NCBI GenBank assembly: GCA_007129775.1
Contig: SKUV01000351.1
Location: 1-9,533, forward strand
Reading direction: 5' to 3'
DNA: 9,533 bases
Source of the DNA: Paracoccaceae bacterium
GTDB taxonomy: Bacteria > Pseudomonadota > Alphaproteobacteria > Rhodobacterales > Rhodobacteraceae
Under the pieces are notes generated by a model, which was given only the letters and a program-made list of their open reading frames with translations, was not told where the DNA came from and did not search any database. The position numbers were made by a program, and so were the translations under genes. Shown piece after piece: positions 6,638 to 9,533 of this stretch; positions within the stretch are counted from its first letter, which is position 1; each line of letters begins with the position of its first letter.

Positions 6638-6726
6638 GTGCCGGCAGCATGGGAGGGCCGCGGCAGTCCGCCGCAGACGGGCGGGCGAGGGCGGCGAATC
6701 CCCGGGCGATTCTCATGCTGCGGCGC
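6638..6726 (+). ncRNA. Structured 3' untranslated region, possible 3'UTR-derived RNA or alternative terminator fold
   Basis: Starting 20 bases after the stop codon of the small secreted protein gene, GCCGGCAGCATGGGA (6640-6654) can pair with TCTCATGCTGCGGC (6711-6724). That gives 11 consecutive pairs including one G-U, then three more past a bulged G6643, and two further outer pairs (6638-6639 with 6725-6726). The enclosed loop holds small perfect stems GCGGC/GCCGC (6660-6664 with 6670-6674) and GAATC/GATTC (6696-6700 with 6708-6712, competing with the end of the long stem). The right arm overlaps the 5' arm of the terminator hairpin, so the two folds exclude each other. No separate promoter is evident. 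Treating this as a functional RNA is an inference from pairing only. Confidence 0.3.
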
Positions 6727-6745
6727 GGAGAGACGCAGCTTTTTT
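6717..6745 (+). terminator. Rho-independent terminator after the small secreted protein gene
   Basis: GCTGCG (6717-6722) and CGCAGC (6734-6739) form a perfect six-base-pair GC-rich stem with an 11-base loop, followed at once by six T (6740-6745). It is the only stem plus T-run of this kind in the window. It lies 100 bases after the stop codon at 6617 and would separate that transcript from rodZ. Confidence 0.7.
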
Positions 6746-6900
6746 CGGCGGTTGTCGTCCCCGGTCACACCCGGCCCAAGATTTCGTCTGAAAGCCCCGC
6801 CGACGCAACATGTTGTGTCCGCCCCTCCGGCAGTCGGGGCACCTAGTGCGCTGAATCGCGCCGAGCGCCGCTGTCGGGCGCCTTGGCGGTTTAAATTCTC

Positions 6901-6929
6901 TTGTCATGTGGTAAAGTGTTCGCGATACG
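6901..6929 (+). promoter_or_regulatory. Candidate sigma-70 promoter for rodZ(-ispG)
   Basis: TTGTCA (6901-6906, five of six matches to the -35 consensus) is followed after 17 bases by GATACG (6924-6929, three of six). It sits in the AT-richest part of the gap and places the transcript start near 6936, about 50 bases before the chosen rodZ ATG. The -10 match is modest. Confidence 0.4.
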
Positions 6930-6986
6930 AACGGCACGCGCGACTCGGGCATGACGTGCCCACAACGACCGGCAGGGGACAGGCAG

Positions 6987-8168
6987 ATGATGGGCCGAAG
7001 GGAGCCTCCTTCGAAGGGTGAAGTTGACAAGCCCTTGGGGTTTGACGATTTCGACCTGCGCCTTGGCGACCTGATGCGCGGCGAACGTGCGACAATCGGC
7101 AAATCCCTTCTGGACGTGCAGCGCGAACTGAAGATTCGCGCCAGCTACATAGCCGCGATCGAGAATTGCGATGTCGCCGCTTTCGAGACCCCGGGCTTCA
7201 TCGCAGGCTATGTCCGGTCCTATGCGCGCTATCTGGGGATGGACCCGGAATGGGCCTATCGCCGTTTCTGCGACGAGGCGAATTTCACCGTCGCGCACGG
7301 CATGTCCGAAGCCTCGCGCCAGCGCAAACCCGCGCCCGCGACGCGCCCGCGCAAGGAATATTCCGACCCGCTGGCCGATCCGAACGCGCCCTTTCTGCCC
7401 AGGCCCGACCCTTGGTATTCGCGCATTGAGCCCGGCGCCGTCGGGTCGTTCGCCGTTCTGGTGACGTTGATCGCCTTTCTCGGCTACGGCGGGCTGTCGG
7501 TGCTGCGCGAGGTGCAGCGCGTGCAGCTTGCCCCGGTGGATCAGGCCCCCGGCGTGATCGCCGATCTCGACCCGCTCGACAGCGTCGCGCCGCTCCTCAA
7601 CGATGGCGAGGGCCCCACGGTCCTGTCGCAGGGCGACAGTTCCGGCGTTTCGGCGCCGGCGACCGATGCGCTTGACCGGCTCTATCGCCCGCAGGCGCTT
7701 GACCTGCCGGTGATGACGGCCCGCGACGGCCCGATCTCGGCGATCACGCCCGACCGTGTGGCGCGGGCCGAAGGCGGCGAAAGCGGCCTCGCCGACGACC
7801 CGGCCGAGGAAACGCCGGTCCGCGTCGTGGCCGAAGGGCCGCCGATGGTGGAAATCCTCGCCGTGCGCCCGTCCTGGGTGCGGGTGCAGGCCGCCGACGG
7901 AACGGTTCTGTTCGAGAAGATTCTCGACGCGGGCGAACGCTATTCCGTGCCCCAGACCGAAGAGCCCGCGCGCCTGCGCGCCGGCAATTCGGGCTCGGTC
8001 TATTTCCTTGTGAATGGCGAGGCTTTCGGCCCCGCCGCACCGGGGGCCAATGTCGCCAGCAACGTCAACCTGTCCGCAGCCGCCTTGCGCGACACCTTTC
8101 AGACCGCCGATCTCAGCCGCGACCCGGATCTGGCGCGAATGGTCGACGTGGCCGACGCCGGCCGCTGA
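6987..8168 (+). CDS. rodZ: RodZ-like protein: helix-turn-helix, single membrane segment, periplasmic DUF4115 domain
   Basis: RodZ links the MreB cytoskeleton to the rod-shape cell-wall machinery. In the 393-residue protein a cytoplasmic helix-turn-helix spans about 25-95, including KSLLDVQRELKIRASYIAAI (39-58) and TPGFIAGYVRSYARYLGM (68-85), which are typical of the RodZ/YfgA N-terminus. A proline/arginine-rich linker follows, then one transmembrane helix at about 151-171. An acidic, low-complexity periplasmic linker (about 180-285) leads to a C-terminal beta domain at about 286-355 (VEILAVRPSWVRVQAADG at 288-305), matching DUF4115. The start at 6987 is chosen because AGGGGA (6974-6979) lies seven bases upstream; 6990 (adjacent ATG) and 6951 (12 codons longer) remain possible. 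ispG follows 172 bases downstream, as in E. coli. The MreB-related role is inferred from architecture and synteny; an uncharacterised membrane-bound HTH protein is the alternative. Confidence 0.85.
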   Translation: MMGRREPPSKGEVDKPLGFDDFDLRLGDLMRGERATIGKSLLDVQRELKIRASYIAAIENCDVAAFETPGFIAGYVRSYARYLGMDPEWAYRRFCDEANFTVAHGMSEASRQRKPAPATRPRKEYSDPLADPNAPFLPRPDPWYSRIEPGAVGSFAVLVTLIAFLGYGGLSVLREVQRVQLAPVDQAPGVIADLDPLDSVAPLLNDGEGPTVLSQGDSSGVSAPATDALDRLYRPQALDLPVMTARDGPISAITPDRVARAEGGESGLADDPAEETPVRVVAEGPPMVEILAVRPSWVRVQAADGTVLFEKILDAGERYSVPQTEEPARLRAGNSGSVYFLVNGEAFGPAAPGANVASNVNLSAAALRDTFQTADLSRDPDLARMVDVADAGR

Positions 8169-8250
8169 GCGGTTGCCCCCCTCCCGTATCCCCGTGCAAG
8201 CCCGGCAACGGGATGATGGCGCGCGGTAACCATTGCGCCCGCCTCCGGAC

Positions 8251-8277
8251 GCCGGGCGCCGCGCCGCGCTGCCCGGC
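8251..8277 (+). repeat. Strong GC hairpin in the rodZ-ispG gap
   Basis: GCCGGGC (8251-8257) and GCCCGGC (8271-8277) are exact reverse complements around a 13-base loop. A second, bulged stem, CCCGTGC/GCAACGGG, lies upstream at 8191-8212. Neither has a T-run, so neither is a complete intrinsic terminator. They could pause or partly terminate transcription, or stabilise the ispG messenger end. The gap 8169-8340 otherwise shows only a TATCTT (8313-8318) resembling a -10 without a matching -35. Confidence 0.4.
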
Positions 8278-8340
8278 CGTTGCCCCGTGCTGCGCGGCGG
8301 GCTATCTTTGGCGGGAAACCAGATCACAAGGCTGCTGACC

Positions 8341-9492
8341 ATGTCGCTCAACCATATCCGCCCATGGCGCAACATCTATCGCCGCAAGTCACGCCGGATC
8401 ATGGTGGGCAATGTGCCGGTGGGGGGCGATGCGCCGATCACCGTGCAGACGATGACCAACACGCTGACCACGGATGTGCCCGCCACGATCGCGCAGGTTC
8501 AGGCCGCCGCCGAGGCCGGGGCGGATATCGTGCGCGTCTCCACCCCCGACGAGGCCAGCACGCGGGCCCTGCGCGAGATCGTGCGCGAAAGCCCGGTGCC
8601 GATCGTGGCCGACATCCATTTCCACTATCGCCGCGCGATCGAGGCCGCCGAGGCCGGCGCGGCCTGCCTGCGCATCAACCCGGGCAATATCGGCGATGCC
8701 GCCCGCGTGCGCGAGGTGATCCGCGCCGCCCGCGACCACGGCTGTTCCATCCGCATCGGCGTGAATGCCGGCAGTCTGGAACGGCACCTGCTGGAAAAAT
8801 ACGCCGAGCCCTGCCCGGAGGCGATGGTCGAAAGCGGGCTCGACCATATCCGCATCCTGCAGGACAACGATTTTCACGAGTTCAAGATTTCCTGCAAGGC
8901 GTCCGATGTCTTTCTGGCCGCTGCCGCCTATCAGGCGCTGGCCGATGCGACGGATGCGCCGATCCATCTGGGCATCACCGAGGCCGGCGGGTTGATGACG
9001 GGCACGATCAAATCGGCCATCGGGCTGGGAAACCTTCTGTGGATGGGCATCGGCGACACGATCCGCGTGAGCCTCTCGGCCGATCCGGTGGAAGAGGTGC
9101 GCGTGGGCTACGAGATCCTCAAGGCGCTGGGTTTGCGCCACCGCGGCGTCAACATCATCTCCTGCCCCTCCTGCGCCCGGCAGGGATTCGACGTGATCGC
9201 CACGGTGGAGAAACTCGAAAAGCGGCTCGAACACATCAAGACGCCCATGAGCCTGTCGATCATCGGCTGCGTCGTCAACGGACCGGGCGAGGCGCTGATG
9301 ACCGATGTGGGCTTCACCGGCGGCGGCGCGGGCAGCGGCATGGTCTATGTGGCCGGAAAGCAGAGCCACAAGATGAGCAACGAGCGGATGATCGACGAGA
9401 TCGTCGAACTGGTCGAAACCCGCGCCGCGCAGATCGAGGCGGAGGGCGAGGCCGAGGCCGAGGCCACGCCCCAGTCCGAACCCGCGCAATAG
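8341..9492 (+). CDS. ispG: 4-hydroxy-3-methylbut-2-en-1-yl diphosphate synthase (flavodoxin/ferredoxin-dependent)
   Basis: IspG (GcpE) catalyses the penultimate MEP-pathway step, reductively opening methylerythritol cyclodiphosphate to HMBPP in the cytoplasm with a [4Fe-4S] cluster. The 383 residues form the bacterial two-domain type. The TIM-barrel part begins RRKSRRIMVGNVPVGG (14-29) and includes QTMTNTLTTDV (36-46), VADIHFHY (89-96), LRINPGNIG (110-118), RIGVNAGSLE (138-147) and LGITEAGG (210-217). The cluster domain has C275 and C278 (SCPSC), C310 (IIGCVVNGPGE) and E317, the expected four ligands. The ATG at 8341 gives the E. coli-like N-terminus and has AAGG nine bases upstream. The frame extends to 8233, but that part is unlike IspG. 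The C-terminus ends in an acidic, repetitive tail absent from E. coli IspG. It may be co-transcribed with rodZ. Identification is near certain. Confidence 0.98.
   Translation: MSLNHIRPWRNIYRRKSRRIMVGNVPVGGDAPITVQTMTNTLTTDVPATIAQVQAAAEAGADIVRVSTPDEASTRALREIVRESPVPIVADIHFHYRRAIEAAEAGAACLRINPGNIGDAARVREVIRAARDHGCSIRIGVNAGSLERHLLEKYAEPCPEAMVESGLDHIRILQDNDFHEFKISCKASDVFLAAAAYQALADATDAPIHLGITEAGGLMTGTIKSAIGLGNLLWMGIGDTIRVSLSADPVEEVRVGYEILKALGLRHRGVNIISCPSCARQGFDVIATVEKLEKRLEHIKTPMSLSIIGCVVNGPGEALMTDVGFTGGGAGSGMVYVAGKQSHKMSNERMIDEIVELVETRAAQIEAEGEAEAEATPQSEPAQ
9448..9465 (+). repeat. Three tandem GAGGCC units at the end of ispG
   Basis: GAGGCC is repeated three times without interruption, in frame, encoding Glu-Ala-Glu-Ala-Glu-Ala at residues 370-375 of IspG. 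Similar codons just upstream lengthen the acidic stretch. Replication slippage could change the copy number without breaking the frame. Confidence 0.6.
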
Positions 9493-9533
9493 CAGGGCCA
9501 TCCGCTGCACCGGCCGCTGGCTTGGTTCAGTGG

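Larger units (their letters stand above)
6618..6986. other. 369-base intergenic region between the small secreted protein gene and rodZ
   Basis: The left third carries the structured 3' region and terminator described separately. The middle (6746-6890) contains a ten-base palindrome CAACATGTTG (6806-6815) and a weak GCCCC/GGGGC stem (6821-6840) but no gene I can support. The right part holds the rodZ promoter and ribosome-binding site. An in-frame ATG at 6951 lies here, but it has a poorer ribosome-binding site than 6987. Confidence 0.6.

Noticed and set aside
6806..6815. CAACATGTTG palindrome as an operator
   Set aside because: A ten-base palindrome is noteworthy, but it lies more than 80 bases upstream of the only promoter I can place and has no second copy, so I do not call it a site.
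8313..8318. TATCTT as an ispG -10 element
   Set aside because: No acceptable -35 hexamer lies 15-19 bases upstream, so a separate ispG promoter is not supported from sequence.
8233..8340. 36-codon N-terminal extension of IspG
   Set aside because: It is unlike any IspG N-terminus and is encoded by the hairpin-rich gap. The ATG at 8341 fits the family start.
6891..8375. Minus-strand open frame of 494 codons opposite rodZ
   Set aside because: Antisense to a recognisable RodZ with a sensible start. It has no recognisable motif and shows shadow-frame composition.
8389..9510. Minus-strand open frame of 373 codons opposite ispG
   Set aside because: Entirely antisense to ispG, whose identity is near certain. 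The translation is Asp/His/Gly-rich and has no family motif.

Overview
The window is GC-rich DNA that reads as an ordinary chromosomal segment of an alphaproteobacterium, most likely of the Rhodobacter/Paracoccus group (Rhodobacteraceae in the broad sense). This placement is an inference from base composition, codon use and protein sequences. It rests on no database search. Eight protein-coding genes are supported. There are no tRNA or rRNA genes, no CRISPR array, no insertion sequence and no sign of phage.

Region 1 (1-2643, minus strand) is an amino-sugar catabolic operon, read right to left. It holds a GntR/HutC-type repressor, a SIS-domain protein that looks like a glucosamine-6-phosphate deaminase/isomerase, and N-acetylglucosamine-6-phosphate deacetylase (nagA), which is cut by the window's left edge. 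The last two genes overlap as TGATG. NagA would remove the acetyl group from GlcNAc-6-P and the SIS protein would convert GlcN-6-P to fructose-6-P and ammonia. The regulator would sense the phosphorylated sugar. A TTGACA promoter with two GGTA(C/T)T half-sites over its -10 lies ahead of the regulator gene.

Region 2 (2549-4607) begins with a 423-base gene-free gap, then a plus-strand O-antigen ligase/polymerase-like membrane protein with no glycan genes beside it. A 172-base gap without a convincing bidirectional terminator separates it from the next, convergent gene.

Region 3 (4608-6745) has an M20 family metallopeptidase (dipeptidase-like) on the minus strand. Divergent from it is a small secreted protein of unknown function. 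Its 3' untranslated region carries the best Rho-independent terminator in the window, and the terminator's 5' arm can also pair with a sequence just after the stop codon.

Region 4 (6746-9533) has a RodZ-like protein (cytoplasmic helix-turn-helix, one membrane segment, periplasmic C-terminal domain) followed by ispG of the MEP isoprenoid pathway. The rodZ-ispG order matches that of Escherichia coli.

I looked for an undescribed system and do not see one at the protein level. The observations most worth testing are non-coding: the mutually exclusive folds at 6638-6745 and the promoter/operator of the amino-sugar operon.
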